A DNA stretch of 64,000 bases from NCBI GenBank assembly GCA_007570785.1, contig ML662442.1, forward strand, positions 33,403,909-33,467,908, written 5' to 3'. The notes under the pieces were generated by a model. It ran no database searches, was not told the origin of the DNA, and saw only the letters and a program-made list of their open reading frames with translations. This stretch comes from Antilocapra americana (Eukaryota > Chordata > Mammalia > Artiodactyla > Antilocapridae). The stretch's first letter is position 1. Each line of letters starts with the position of its first letter. Shown here piece by piece: positions 22,955 to 34,326 of this stretch. A program made the translations under genes and the position numbers.

Positions 22955-23070
22955 TAGATTGGGCCTCCTGGAAACCAGAGCTCCTGCTTTTGTCGTATTC
23001 ATGTCCACCTAACTGTGCTCTCAGGAAAAGGGTGATTGCCTGACTGAATAAATTATGCTTTTGTTACAGA
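22955..23070 (+). mobile_element. Possible L2 3' end trace
   Basis: 'tagattgggcctcctggaaa' then 'tttgtcgtattcatgtccac' then 'gactgaataaattatg' keeps the order of an L2 3' end, but identity is low. Confidence 0.3.
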
Positions 23071-23120
23071 CATTATTCAAGCTAAAAATGATGGAAGTGC
23101 TACTATGTTTATATACATTT

Positions 23121-23134
23121 ATAAAGTTTGTTTT
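23121..23134. repeat. Left TSD of inverted BovB
   Basis: ataaagtttgtttt, repeated exactly at 24036-24049. Confidence 0.92.
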
Positions 23135-24035
23135 GCTTTTTCATACTGTTCATGGGGTTCTCAAGGGAACAATACTGAAGTGCTTTGCCATTCTCTTCTC
23201 CTGTGAACCACATTTTGTCAGAACTCTCCACCATGACCCATCCATCTTGGGCGGCCCTTCATATCATGGCTCATAGTTCCATTGAGTTAGACAAGGCTGT
23301 GGTCTATGTGATCAGTTTGGTTAGTTTTATGTGATTGTGGTTTTCATTCTGTTTGCCCTCTAAGGAATAAGGATAAGAGGCTTATGGAAGCTTCCTGATG
23401 GGAGAGACTGACTGTGGGGGAAACTGGATCTTGTTCTGACAGGCAGGGCCATGCTCAGTAAATCTTTAATCCAATTTTCGGTTGATGGGCAGGGCTGTGT
23501 TCCCTCCCTTTTGTTTGACCTGAGACCTCAGAGCCCCTGTCCCTGCAGCAGGCCACTGTCAACCTACATCTCCACCAGGGACTCCTGGACACTCACAGGC
23601 AAGTCTAGGTCAGTCTCTTGTAGGGTCACTGCTCCTTTCTCCTGGGTCCTGATGTACATAGAGTTTTGTTTGTGCCCTCCAAGAGTCTGTTTCCCCAGTC
23701 CTGTATAAGTTCTGACAGCTCTGTGGTGGGATTAATGGTGACCTCCTCCAAGAGGGCTTATGCCACACCCAGGTCTGCTGCACCCAGAGCCCCTGTTCCT
23801 GTGGAAGGCCACCACTGACTTGTACCTCCACAAGAGACACTCAAAGGCAGGTTGGTTCAGTCTCTGTAGGGTCTCCTGGTGTGCATAAGGTTTTGTTTGA
23901 GCCTTCTAAGCATCTCTGATGGGTATGGGGTTTGATTCTAAATGCAATTTCACCCCTCTACCATCCCTCCTACTGGTATGCTGTAGTCCATGGGGTTGCA
24001 AAGAGTCAGACATGACTGAGTGACTGAACTGACTG
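23135..24035 (+). mobile_element. BovB with inverted 5' leader and deleted body (twin-primed)
   Basis: Positions 23135 to about 23,968 are the BovB 5' leader on the minus strand. The left edge ('catactgttcatggggttct') is the reverse complement of about 27,837-27,862 in the fullest copy, and the sequence then runs backwards toward the BovB 5' end. At about 23,969 it switches to the plus strand for only the last 67 bp of BovB ('gtatgctgtagtccatgggg' to 'gtgactgaactgactg'). All of the ORF is missing. The 14-bp perfect TSD shows that both parts arrived in one event. The inverted leader contains an imperfect about 257-bp-spaced internal repeat. Confidence 0.9.
23530..23935 (-). repeat. Imperfect repeat within BovB leader
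   Basis: Two related blocks start with 'cagagcccctgtccctgcag' (23,530) and 'cagagcccctgttcctgtgg' (23,787). Both continue through a 'tctccaccag/cctccacaag' segment, a 'tcagtctcttgtagggtc'-like segment and 'agttttgtttg' or 'aggttttgtttgagcc'. Promoter-type leader repeats are common in LINEs; the function here is inferred. Confidence 0.7.
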
Positions 24036-24049
24036 ATAAAGTTTGTTTT
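24036..24049. repeat. Right TSD of inverted BovB
   Basis: Exact copy of 23121-23134. Confidence 0.92.
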
Positions 24050-24097
24050 ACATGATTTTTTGTTGTTGTTGTTAATTAAACAGCAACTTAACTTTCC

Positions 24098-24180
24098 TCT
24101 TGGAAGAAAAGTATGACAAACCTAGACAGAACATTAAAAAGCAGAGACATTGCTTTACCGAAAATGGTCCAGCTAGTCAA
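24098..24180 (+). mobile_element. BovB, part 1
   Basis: BovB ORF end region ('aacctagacagaacattaaa', 'agcagagacattgctttacc'). Interrupted by a SINE; continues at 24,458. Confidence 0.88.
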
Positions 24181-24457
24181 GCGAAGTGAAAGTCACTCAA
24201 TCGTGTCGACTCTTTATGACCCCATGGACTACACAGTCAATGGAATTCTCCAGGCCAGGATACTGGAGTGGGTAGTCGTTCCCTTCTCCAGGGGATCTTC
24301 CCAAGCCAGGGATCGAACCCATTCTCCTGCATTGCAGGCAGATTCTTTACCAGCTGAACCACAAGGGAAGCACAAGGATACTGGAGTGGGTAACCTATCC
24401 TTCTCCTTCATTGAAAGCAGATTCTTTACCAACTGAGCTATCAGGGAGGCCTAAACT
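24181..24457 (-). mobile_element. Extended Bov-tA SINE with duplicated head
   Basis: Antisense SINE starting with the 'gcgaagtgaaagtcactcaa' tail. After the first complete head ('accagctgaaccacaaggga') the sequence repeats from 'aggatactggagtgggtaac' to a second head ('accaactgagctatcaggga'), with part of the second body missing. TSD: tccagctagtcaa (24168-24180) and tccatctagttaa (24458-24470), two mismatches. Probably a dimer-head ruminant SINE subtype. Confidence 0.88.
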
Positions 24458-24892
24458 TCCATCTAGTTAAAGCTATAGTTTTTCTAGTAGTCATGTATGG
24501 ATATGAGAGTTGGACCATAAAGAAAGTAGAATGCTGAAGAACTGATGCTTTTGAACTGTGGTGTTAGAGAAGACTCTTGAGAGTCCAACCAGTTCATCCT
24601 AAAGGAAATCAGTCATGAATATTCACTGAAAGGACTGATGCTGAAACTGAAGCCCCAATACTTTGGACACCTAATGTGAAGAACTAACTCCTTAGAAAAG
24701 ACCCTCATGCTGGGAAAGATACAAGGCAGCAGGAAAAGGAGATGACAGAGGACAAAATGGTTGCATGGCATCACTAACTCAATGGACATGAGTTTGAGTA
24801 AACTCCAGGAGCTGGTGATGGACAGGGAAGCCTGGTGTGTTGCTGTCCATGGGGTTGCAAAGAGTCGCACACAACTGAGTGACTGAAGGGAA
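24458..24892 (+). mobile_element. BovB, part 2 (3' end)
   Basis: Continues from 24,180 ('gtcatgtatggatatgagag', 'ggactgatgctgaaactgaa') to the 3' end ('cacacaactgagtgactga'). The ORF has stops and frameshifts. Confidence 0.9.
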
Positions 24893-26519
24893 CTAGCTTT
24901 TCCACATTTCTTTCTTATTCCAAGAAGAGAATTGATGTCAAACAAGTGTGAAAAGTTTAAAACTGGGATATAGAGACAGTCACAACCACTGCATACTTCT
25001 CCAAGCAGCCTAGCAAAAGTATTTTATTCCTAGTCATAATTATCACTTTCAAATGGAAAATTGAGATTGGAGTTTTACAAGAAAAGCAGTTAAATATTCA
25101 GTTGGGAAATATAACCAGTAAAATCTTTGAGTAACAAAATCTATTGTGCAAATAACAATGAGTTGTTAAATATACCATTTAGTGAATGTACCACAAGGAA
25201 GTTCAGAAAAAAAAATCATTTATACTATTTCCTGGGTTGCAACTTGGATTTACACAGTGGGAAAATAAAAAGAAATTAAAAAAAGCCTGAAGTTTTGTTT
25301 CTGTAAGAGTATGCTTTGTAGCAAGTCCTATAGGGGCAATTAAGTGAGAAAACAGAAAACATACTGTTTATTTTATATAAGTCACAAAGAAAAATATAAA
25401 CAGAGCTACATTAAAGCAGTAAGATATAAGAAAGTAAAATTTTTTATAAAACATTATTTTGTGTACATTTATAATCCCATATACTTCCTAAAATATACTT
25501 TTTGTTTCTGTGATTTGCTTGCCTTTATTTCAGACATATATAGCTTATAAACATCACTTAAGATATATTATTTTCAATACCTAAGTATTATGAGATACAG
25601 ATATTATGATAATAAAATAGAGATAATACAGGTGACTAAATGATAAGCTAGTTAGGGTTTAAAGCATTATATTTAATGGATTTACATAGATACGGATGAA
25701 TAAAATAATACAGATGGTACAACACTGGGTTTTGTTTCTAACTTGGTTTCAATTAGAGCTTCATGTTAAAGGTCAAGTCTACCTTTTCTTTGAATTCATC
25801 AGCAAATATTTGCACATGGATATGTTATTAGACTGGTGACCTTGCCATGTTACTTTTTTCCCTCTGTTCTGTATAATTCTCATGACAAAAGAGAGAGCAA
25901 GTTCAAACAACTATCCAGGTTTATGACTATTATCTCATAAAAAAAGACCTTTTCTAGATTAAGAAGTAACTTACTGGGGAATTGCAGAAATTCTGGTATA
26001 ATATGGAATCACCTATGTTCATTAATATGATTTTCAATATGATACAAACTTCCAGAAATTAGTTTTTCTCAACTTCAACTTCCCAATCCACTTCTATTCC
26101 ACTAAAGCAAACAAGATATGAAGAAAGGGCACTGAGACTAGGAAAAGATGATTTTTAATGGAAATATATTCCTTGGGATTTTTAGTTGTTGTTTGATAGA
26201 AGGTCACTATTTAAACTATGAAAAAAATCACACAATGAAAATGAAATAATTTTGGCATCATTCTGGCTTAATTAAATAAGATAACTGGCAATCATTAGTG
26301 AATTTATCAGCTTTCTAAAACATCAACACCATACTTGGAAGAGTAGAGTAATTCTATAAAACTATCACAAAATTCTATTAGATTTCACAAGCGTTTTCTG
26401 CATTTATATTTCAAAAATGTTTCAGATGTATTCTTCTTTCTGTACTGTGTGCATACAAAGATCTATTATTCCATTTAATTTTTATTGCTCATAAAAATGT
26501 AAGTGAATTTTATAAGCTA
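24893..26519. other. AT-rich unassigned sequence
   Basis: No recognised element and no gene; the longest frame is 68 codons at 25344-25550. Confidence 0.45.
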
Positions 26520-27486
26520 CTATGTTTTATTTTAATTGAGACATAATTGACATATAACATTATATTAGATTCCAGTGTACAACAAAATGATTCAATATTT
26601 GTTTATATTGCAAAACTATCACCACAATAAGTCTAGTTAACCTTCATCACTATATATAGTCACAAAATTTTTTTTCTTGTAATGAGAGTTTTTAAAAGTC
26701 ACTTTATTAGTAACTTTCAAGTATGCAATACAGTATTATTAACTATAAGTATCATGTTGCACATTATATCCCATGACTTACTTGTTTTATAACTAGAAGT
26801 TTGTACCTTTTCATCCTCTTCACCCATTTCACTCACTCTCTACCCTCTGCCTCAGGCAACAACTGTGTGTGTGTGTGTGTGTGTGTGTTGTTTATTTTTT
26901 TTTAGATTATATATTTCAGTGAGATCATTTGGTATTTGCTTTTCTCTGACTTATCTCACTTAGCATAATGCTCTGAGGATCCATCCATGTTGTCACAAAT
27001 GGCAAGATTTCATTTTTTTTCATAACAATAATATTCCATTTATGTATTTTTTTTCTTTATTCATTCACCCACCAATGGACACTTAGATTGCTTCCATTAT
27101 TCTGGGTACTATGAATAATGATGCAATAAACACTGAGTTTGAGATAACTTTCTGAGTTAGTGTTTTCATTTCCTTTAAATCTCAGAAGTGGAATTGTTGG
27201 ATCATATAATACTTCTTTTTAAAAAATTTTTTGATGAATCTCCATACTATGTTCCATAATGGGTGAACCAATTTACATTCCCATCAATAGTGTACTAGGA
27301 TTCTCTTTTCTCCATATCCTCTCCAATACTTTTTATTTGTTGTCTTTTTGATAATAGCTATTCTGACAAGTGTGAGGTAATATCTCAGTGGGGTTTTGAT
27401 TTGTACTTCCCTGATAACTAGTAATGTTAAGCATCATTTCATATACCTATTAGCCATCCATATGTCTTTGAAAATAAGTTTCTATG
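26520..27486 (-). mobile_element. Old L1M 3' end and ORF2 C-terminus
   Basis: Antisense copy of the same L1M region as 8106-9312: 'gacatataacattatattag', 'gtctagttaaccttcatcac', 'ggaattgttggatcatataa', 'acttccctgataactagtaa'. A (TG)n tract at about 26,864-26,889 has grown inside it. A BovB follows immediately. Confidence 0.85.
26864..26889. repeat. (TG)n microsatellite in L1M
   Basis: About 12 TG units at a position where the related L1M at 8106-9312 has none. Confidence 0.85.
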
Positions 27487-27493
27487 TTAACTA

Positions 27494-30400
27494 CCCCCAT
27501 GCCCAAGGTCAGGGGTACAGCCAAGAGGAGCTACCCCACATCCAAGGTAAGGAGCAGCAGCTGTGCTTTGCTGGAGCAGCCGTGAAGAGAGACCCTGCGT
27601 CCAAGGTAAGAGAAACCCAGGTAAGACAGTGGGCACTGAGAGAGGGGATTGGGAGCAGACAGGCTGAAACTACAGTCACGGACAGCTAGCCAATCTGATC
27701 ACATGAACCACAGCCTTGTCTAACTCAATGAAACTAAGCCATGCCCTATGGGGCCACCCAAGATGGACAGGTCATGGTGGAGAAGTGTGACAGTGTCCAC
27801 TGGAGAAGGGAATGGCAAAGCACTTCAGTATTCTTGCCTTGAGAACCCCATGAACAGTATGGAAAGGCAAAAAGATAGGACACTGAAAGATGAACTCCCC
27901 CAATCAGAAGGTGCCCAATATGCTACTGGAGATCAGTGGAGAAATAGCTCCAGAAGGGATGGAGCCAAAGCAAAAACAACACCCAGTTGCCAATGTGACT
28001 GGTTATAGAAGCAAGATTCAATGCTGTAAAGAGCAATATTGCATCGGAACCTGGAATGTAAGGTCCGTGAATCAGGATACATTGCAAGTGGTCAAATAGG
28101 AGATGACAAGAGTGAACATCGACATTCTAGGAATCAGTGAACTAAGATGGACTGGAATGGGTGAATTTAACTCAGATGACCATTCTATCTACTACTGTGG
28201 GCAGGAATCCCTTAGAAGAAATGGAGTAGCCATTATAGTCAACAAAAGAGTCTGAAATGCAGTACTTGTATGCATTCTCAAAAAAGACAGAATGATCTCT
28301 GTTTGTTTCCAAGGCAAACCATTCAATATTATGGTATGCTCCAACCAGTAATGCTGAAGAAGCTGAAGTTGAACAGGTCTATAAAGACCTACAAGACCTT
28401 CTAGAACTAGCAGCCATAAAAGATGTCCTTTTCATTATAGGGGACTGGAATGCAAAAGTAGGAAGTCAAGAAACACCTGGAGTAACAGGCAAATTTGACT
28501 TTGGAGTACAGAATGAAGCAGGGCAAAGGCTAATAGAGTTCTGCCAAGGGAGCACACTGGTCATAGCACACACCCTCTTCCAACAACACAAGAGAAGACT
28601 CTACACATGGACATCACCAGATGGGCAACACCAAAATCAGATTGATTATATTCTTTGCAGCCAAAATGGAGAAGCTCTATACAGTCAGGAAAAATAAGAC
28701 CAGGAGCTGACTGTGGCTCAGATCATGAACAGCTGATTGCTAAATTCAGACTCAAATGAAAGAAAGTGGAGAAAACCACTAGACCATTCAGATATGACCT
28801 AAATCAAATTCCTTATGACTATACAGTGGAAGTGAGAGGTAGACTAAAAGGACTAGATCTGATAGACAGAATGCCTGAAGAACTATGGGTGGAGGTTCAT
28901 GACATTGAATAAGAAACAGGAATCAAGACCGTCCCCAAGAAAAAGAAATGCAAAAAACCAAAATGGCTGTCTGAGGAGCCCTTCAAAATAGCTGTGAAAA
29001 GATGGGAAGTGAAAAGCAGAAGATAAAAGAAAATATATACCAATTTGAATGCAGATTTCCAAAGAACAGCAAGCAGAGATAAGAGAGCTTTTCTCAGTGA
29101 TCAGTGCAAAGAAATAGAGGAAAACAACAGAATGGGAAAGACTAGAGATCTCTTCAAGAAAACTAGAGATACTAAGGGAACATTTCATGCAAAGATAGGC
29201 TCAATAAAAGACAGAAATGGTATGGACCTAAAAGAAGAAGATATTAAGAAGAGGTGGAAAGAATACACAGAAGAACTATATAAAAAAGATCTTCATGACC
29301 CAGATAATCACGATGGTGTGATCACTCACCTAGAGCCAGACATCCTGGAAAGCGAAGTCAAGTGGGCCTTAGGAAGCATCATTACAAACAAAGCAAGTGG
29401 AGGTGATGGAATTCCAGTTGAGCTATTTCAAATCCTGAAAGATGATGCTGTGAAAGTGCTGCACTCAATATGCCAGCCAATATGGAAAACTCAGCAGTGG
29501 CCACAAGACTGGAAAAGGTCAGTTTTCATTCCAATCCCAAAGAAAGGCAATGCCAAAGAATGCTCAAACTACCACACAATTGTATTCATCTCATATGCTA
29601 GTAAAGTAGTGTTAAAAATTCTCCAAGCCAGGCTTTAGCAAAATGTGAACTGTGAACTTCCAGATGTTCAAGCTGCTTTTAGAAAAGGCAGAGGAACCCG
29701 AGATCAAATGGCCAACATCTGCTGGATCATCAAAAAAGTAAGAGAGTTCCAGAAAAATATCTATTTCTGCATTAATGACTAAGCCAAAGCCTTTGACTGT
29801 ATGGATCACAATAAACTGTGGAAAATTCTGAAAGAGATAGGCATACCAGACCACTTGACCTGCCTTTTGAGAAACCTATATGCAGGTCATGAAGCAACAG
29901 TTAGAACTGGACATGGAGCAACAGACTGGTTCCAAATAGGAAAAGGAGTACATCAAGGCTGCATATTGTCACCTTGCTTATTTAGCTTATATGCAGAGTA
30001 CATCATGAGAAATGCTGGGCTGGAGGAAGCACAAGCTGAAATCAAGATTGCCAGGAGAAATATCAATAACCTCAGATATGCAGATGACACCACTCTTAGG
30101 CAGAAAGCAGATAAGAAGTAAAGAACTTCTTGATGAAAGTGAAAGAGGAGAGTGAAAAAGTTGGCTTAAAGCTCAGCATTCAGAAAACTAAGATCATGGC
30201 ATCTGGTCCCATCACTTCATGGCAAATAGATGGGGAAACAGTGGAAACAGTGGCTGACTTTACTTTTATTTTGGGCTCCAAAATCACTGCAGATGGTGTT
30301 TGCAGCCATGAAATCAAAAGACACTTACTGCTTGGAAGGAAAGTTATGACCAACCTAGACAGCATATTGTAAAGCAGAGACATTACTTTACCAACAAATG

Positions 30401-30863
30401 TCCGTCTAGTCAAGGCTATGGTTTTTCCAGTGGTCATGTATGGATGTGAGAGTTGGAATATAAAGAAAGCTGAGAACTGAGAATTAATGTTTTCGAACTG
30501 TGATGTTGGAGAAGACTCTTGAGAGTTCCTTGGACTGCAAGGAGATCCAACCAGTCCATCCTAAAGGAGATCAGTCCTGGGTGTTCATTGGAAGGACTGA
30601 TGTTAAAGCTGAAACTCCAGTACTTTGGCCTCCTGATGCCAATAGCTGACTCATTGGAAAAGAGGCTGATGCTGGAAAAGATTGAGGGCAGGAGGAGAAG
30701 GGGACGACAGAGGATGAGATGGCTGGATGGCATCATCGACTCAGTGGACATGGGTTTGGGTATACTCCGGGAGTTGGTGATGGACAGGGAAACCTGGAGT
30801 GCTGCGATTCATGGGGTTGCAGAGTCAGGCATAACTGAGTGACTAAACTGAACTGAATTGATC
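27494..30863 (+). mobile_element. Near-full-length BovB (RTE) LINE, inactive
   Basis: The most complete BovB of the window, about 3.37 kb: 5' leader (27494 to about 27,880), one long degraded ORF with an APE-type endonuclease then a reverse transcriptase, and a short 3' end closing 'gactaaactgaactgaattg'. A weak 7-bp repeat, ttaacta, flanks it (27487-27493, 30864-30870). BovB is an RTE-clade element thought to have entered ruminants by horizontal transfer (established knowledge), and its 3' end supplied the tail of Bov SINEs. Its leader differs from that of the copy at 23,135. Confidence 0.95.
28030..30850 (+). pseudogene. BovB endonuclease-reverse transcriptase ORF, disabled
   Basis: Endonuclease signatures survive: Gly-Thr-Trp-Asn-Val at about 28,046, Asp-Trp-Asn at 28443-28451 and Ser-Asp-His at 28718-28726. 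The RT core has the Tyr-Ala-Asp-Asp catalytic box intact at 30077-30088. The longest clean frames are 197 codons (29045-29638) and 106 codons (29801-30121). Breaks include nonsense codons at 28097-28099, 29636-29638 and 29780-29782 (the last within the conserved Asp-Tyr-Ala-Lys-Ala-like box) and a frameshift just before 30,121. Both catalytic centres are recognisable, but no complete protein can be made. Confidence 0.92.
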
Positions 30864-30870
30864 TTAACTA

Positions 30871-32635
30871 TATTTGTTTGTCACCATATCCAAACTATAC
30901 TGACGGCTGTTAAAAATGTCATTGTTATGCTTATGTTGTTAAACTTTCCTTTATTTCAAGAAGTGGTACACTTTCATCTCCCAAGATAAATTCACTAAAA
31001 AATTTTCATGGAGAAAAGATGCAACTAAAAATGCAAAATGCACATTATCAAAGTGGAATATAGTTATCTTCATTCATATAAATATATTGGGAGAGAGGGA
31101 ATTAAAAGAATAAGCAAGGAAAAAGGAATAGTGAAGAAAGAACAAAAGGGAGTGAGGAGAGAGAAAAAGGGAAAGGGAAAGGAGGAGAAAAAAAAGGCAT
31201 AGGTCTTTTCCTGGCCATCTTCAAACTCCAGAAAAGAGTCTATATTTTTCTTTTAAATTTTGAAAATCAACTTTAATATTTATTATTTTTCAAGATTGAG
31301 TTGTCGCGCTTTAAAATATGGTAAAACTTGTAAAGAAGAAGGAAAATTAGACTTCAGTGTTTTCTTTATTCAGTACCTCAATGAGCAGAGTAAGAGCTGC
31401 TTTTCTATTACTCAGCTGGGTGAATTTCCACTCTCTATTAACTTGCATCAACAGTAATGGCCGGACCTTGTTTTCATTTGCTTGTGCCTCCCAGGTGTGA
31501 TGTTAATACACCAGTACATTTAGCATATGCAAATCATAAGAAAAGCCATGGCTCACCCAGCCTTTGAAGTCTCTATTACTGAGGTTTCAAGCGGCCAAGT
31601 AATAGAAAATAAGTAGACCCCTGAGCCCAACAAACAAATCATATGAATGATGAAGGAACTGCAAATGAGTATCAGATCTGATGATTAGAAAATAGATATG
31701 GACTCAATTACTAGATGTGTAAGAGAGGTATGAGAGGAAAGAGATGAGAATTACACTACTTAGTAGGAAGTCAGCACAGTTCTAGTCATCTAAGAAACAT
31801 AATCTTATGTAGAAAACAATATAAGCAAAAATTTGCAGTGAACTTTACAGGACAAGTTAAGCATATTGGTTTATTGTCATTTCATTTGCTCATTTCCAGA
31901 GAAGGCATTGACTCTTAGTCAATGAATAAAGATGTAGGGTGGAGAGTAAAGCCAAAAATAAGGAAAACAAGAAGTGATAAAAGGAAGGAAGAAAGGGAGA
32001 AACTGTGAGATCAATTTCTTAACTTCCAGTCAAAGAGAAGCTAAAAGTTCTTAGAATCCGTCAGGTAAAATATAATATTTTAAATGTCTTGTGACAAAGA
32101 CATTCTATATGAATTGCTGATGTAATGGAACAAACTTATGTTTTGCATCAAAAAAACATTGTATATTCATGTCACAACTTTATTATTTAAATATTTACAT
32201 ACATTCAACAATGTGTGTTGAATGAGCTTGCCCGAAGAACACGTTGTGAGTCCTTGAATATATGCATACTTTTTGTATTCTTCATTTACTGGATAAGCAA
32301 TTAGAAGTAAGGCTAAATAAATTATTAATTTATGTGAATATTTTAATCATAATTTATTAATAAAAGTTTGGTTAAAGTATTTAAGTTAATTAGAACACAA
32401 GATGGAAAGTCTTTATAGTAATAGTGTGTGGACTCTGACTTCTGGGATATGATGAATGCAACAATTCTTGAGCACAGAATTGTAACAGGATCAAAGATTA
32501 TTTTTCCTGAAATACTACTTGGATTCATCCTAGACTTGAATTTGGTTTATAGACTTAAAATATACAGCTCCAATCATAAACTCAAATCAAGTTTTAGTGA
32601 AATACATAATAAAACTACAACTTGCTCTTTCATCA
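30871..32635. other. Unassigned sequence with a purine tract
   Basis: An A/G-rich tract at about 31,085-31,197 ('gaggagagagaaaaaggga' type) is low complexity. The remainder is AT-rich with no recognised repeat or gene. Confidence 0.4.
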
Positions 32636-32850
32636 TTTATTTAGGGACTACTATGTGCCAGGTATGCTGCTCTAAACCCTTGGGACACAGAAGAGGAGTC
32701 CTGCCCTCCTGGGATTCATATTCTAGCGAAAGGAGATAGACAGCAAGCAATTGTAATAAATGAAGGAACTATTTAGTGCGCTGGAGGTAAGAAGTCCTGA
32801 GGGAAGATAAAAGAGCAGAGTAACCAGTACTGGAACTGTTGGAACTGGGG
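32636..32850 (+). mobile_element. Ancient mammalian repeat, family not assigned
   Basis: 'actatgtgccaggtatgctg' then 'ctgccctcctgggattcata' then 'gacagcaagcaattgtaata' is a widely seen ancient-repeat order. The same family appears at 58,760. Confidence 0.5.
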
Positions 32851-34087
32851 GGAGATATTCAGTTTGCACTTTAGAGTAGTGGTAAGAAGTAGTCCAAGTA
32901 CAAATATATTTTGAAACCCAAGCAAATAAAATTCCCTGATGAATTGGATATGTATCTTGCGAGAGACATCTCCATAAGTCAAGGACGGCCTCATGCATTT
33001 TGGTTGAGCAGCTGAAAGGACAGCACTTCTGTCAGCTGGAGTGAGGAAGACTGCTAATAACTATCTGAAATGCAAATTCAATGAGCTTTTCCCAGGATGC
33101 TCCTGAACATTGCTATATATCCTACTTTGCTTGAAATCCCATCCTCCTGAGGTTTTGGAGATGGTAGTTTCCTGAGTCTCTTACTTCAATCTCTGGCTGC
33201 TCCATTTCCCTCAACAACACTTCTTTCTCTACTGGTTGCATGCCCATATGTCCCCAAGGCTCTTTCTTCTGTTTTGTTCCTTAATGATCCACTCTTATCA
33301 GAAATGTTATATCTACCTCCATCCTTTCACCATTATCCTTTACTAAATACCTCTCAGTTATTTATATTTTAAAACCTTCTCTGACAAGGTCATCCCCAAA
33401 TTGTTCTGTACCTTCACCCAAAATATCAAATTCTATTTATAGAAATTTAGCAACTTAAAAAATACACCCTCTCTTTGCTCTTTCTCAGCTGTTGGCAACA
33501 ATAATATGGATGGTATGAAGCAAGCTAAAATATTTAAAATATTGTTCTGCTTGAAGTACATACTAGAAGTTTTTTTTATAAATGAAGAAGGGAGTCAAAG
33601 CCAGAATAAACACATAAGCTAATGCTGCAGCAGGTCAAAAACACTTTGATATTGGCTTGAGGAAGTTTACCACTCACATGGGAACTGAATAACCTTGGAC
33701 TTGTGCAAGGTAGAAAGCTAGATGTAGGACCCTGCATTAAAAATCCAGAAATATGAAAAGGCTGCATCTGACTGGTACTGAAAATAGCCATTAGTTTAGC
33801 AAATCCACAAGGAAAGTTTATCTCTACCAGAGATGAGCAAAAGTAGGCAAGGAGTGGGGATAACATGTGGATAGAGTCTAACAGGAGACATTCAGACCTT
33901 AAGCCTGTGCTATCCTGCATGTGACATTTGCATTTGTACTATTAGGGTTGCATGAGAATATCAAGTTAAAAAACTAACATGAAAGCTAGTGCAAACTGAG
34001 GAAACACACAAAGCTCTGAGAAATTGCTAGCTAAGAAAATTTCTGCAGCTGAGGGGAAAAGAAAATGGACACATAATTTAAAAATCG
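32851..34087. other. Unassigned; possible L2 trace 33,130-33,430
   Basis: 'aaaaccttctctgacaaggt' and the C/T-rich text before it resemble the L2 3' region, but weakly. A 114-codon minus frame at 33576-33920 has no domain I recognise and no supporting context. Confidence 0.35.
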
Positions 34088-34096
34088 CTTATCATA

Positions 34097-34317
34097 TGAG
34101 AAGATAAAAGTGTTAGTCTCTCAGTCGTGTCCAACTCTTTGCGACCACATGGACTATGGGCAGCCAGGCTTCTCTGCTCCTGGAATTCTCCAGGCAAGAA
34201 TATTGGAGTGGGTAGTCATCCCCTTCTTTAGGGATGTTCCTGACCCAGAGATTGAACCCTCGTTTCCTGCATTGCAGGCAAATTCTTTACCAAATGAGCC
34301 ACGAAGGAAGCCTCCAA
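34097..34317 (-). mobile_element. Bov-tA SINE
   Basis: Antisense, from 'gtgttagtctctcagtcgtg' to the head 'accaaatgagccacgaagga'. TSD cttatcata at 34088-34096 and 34318-34326, followed on both sides by a related agaag. Confidence 0.92.
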
Positions 34318-34326
34318 CTTATCATA

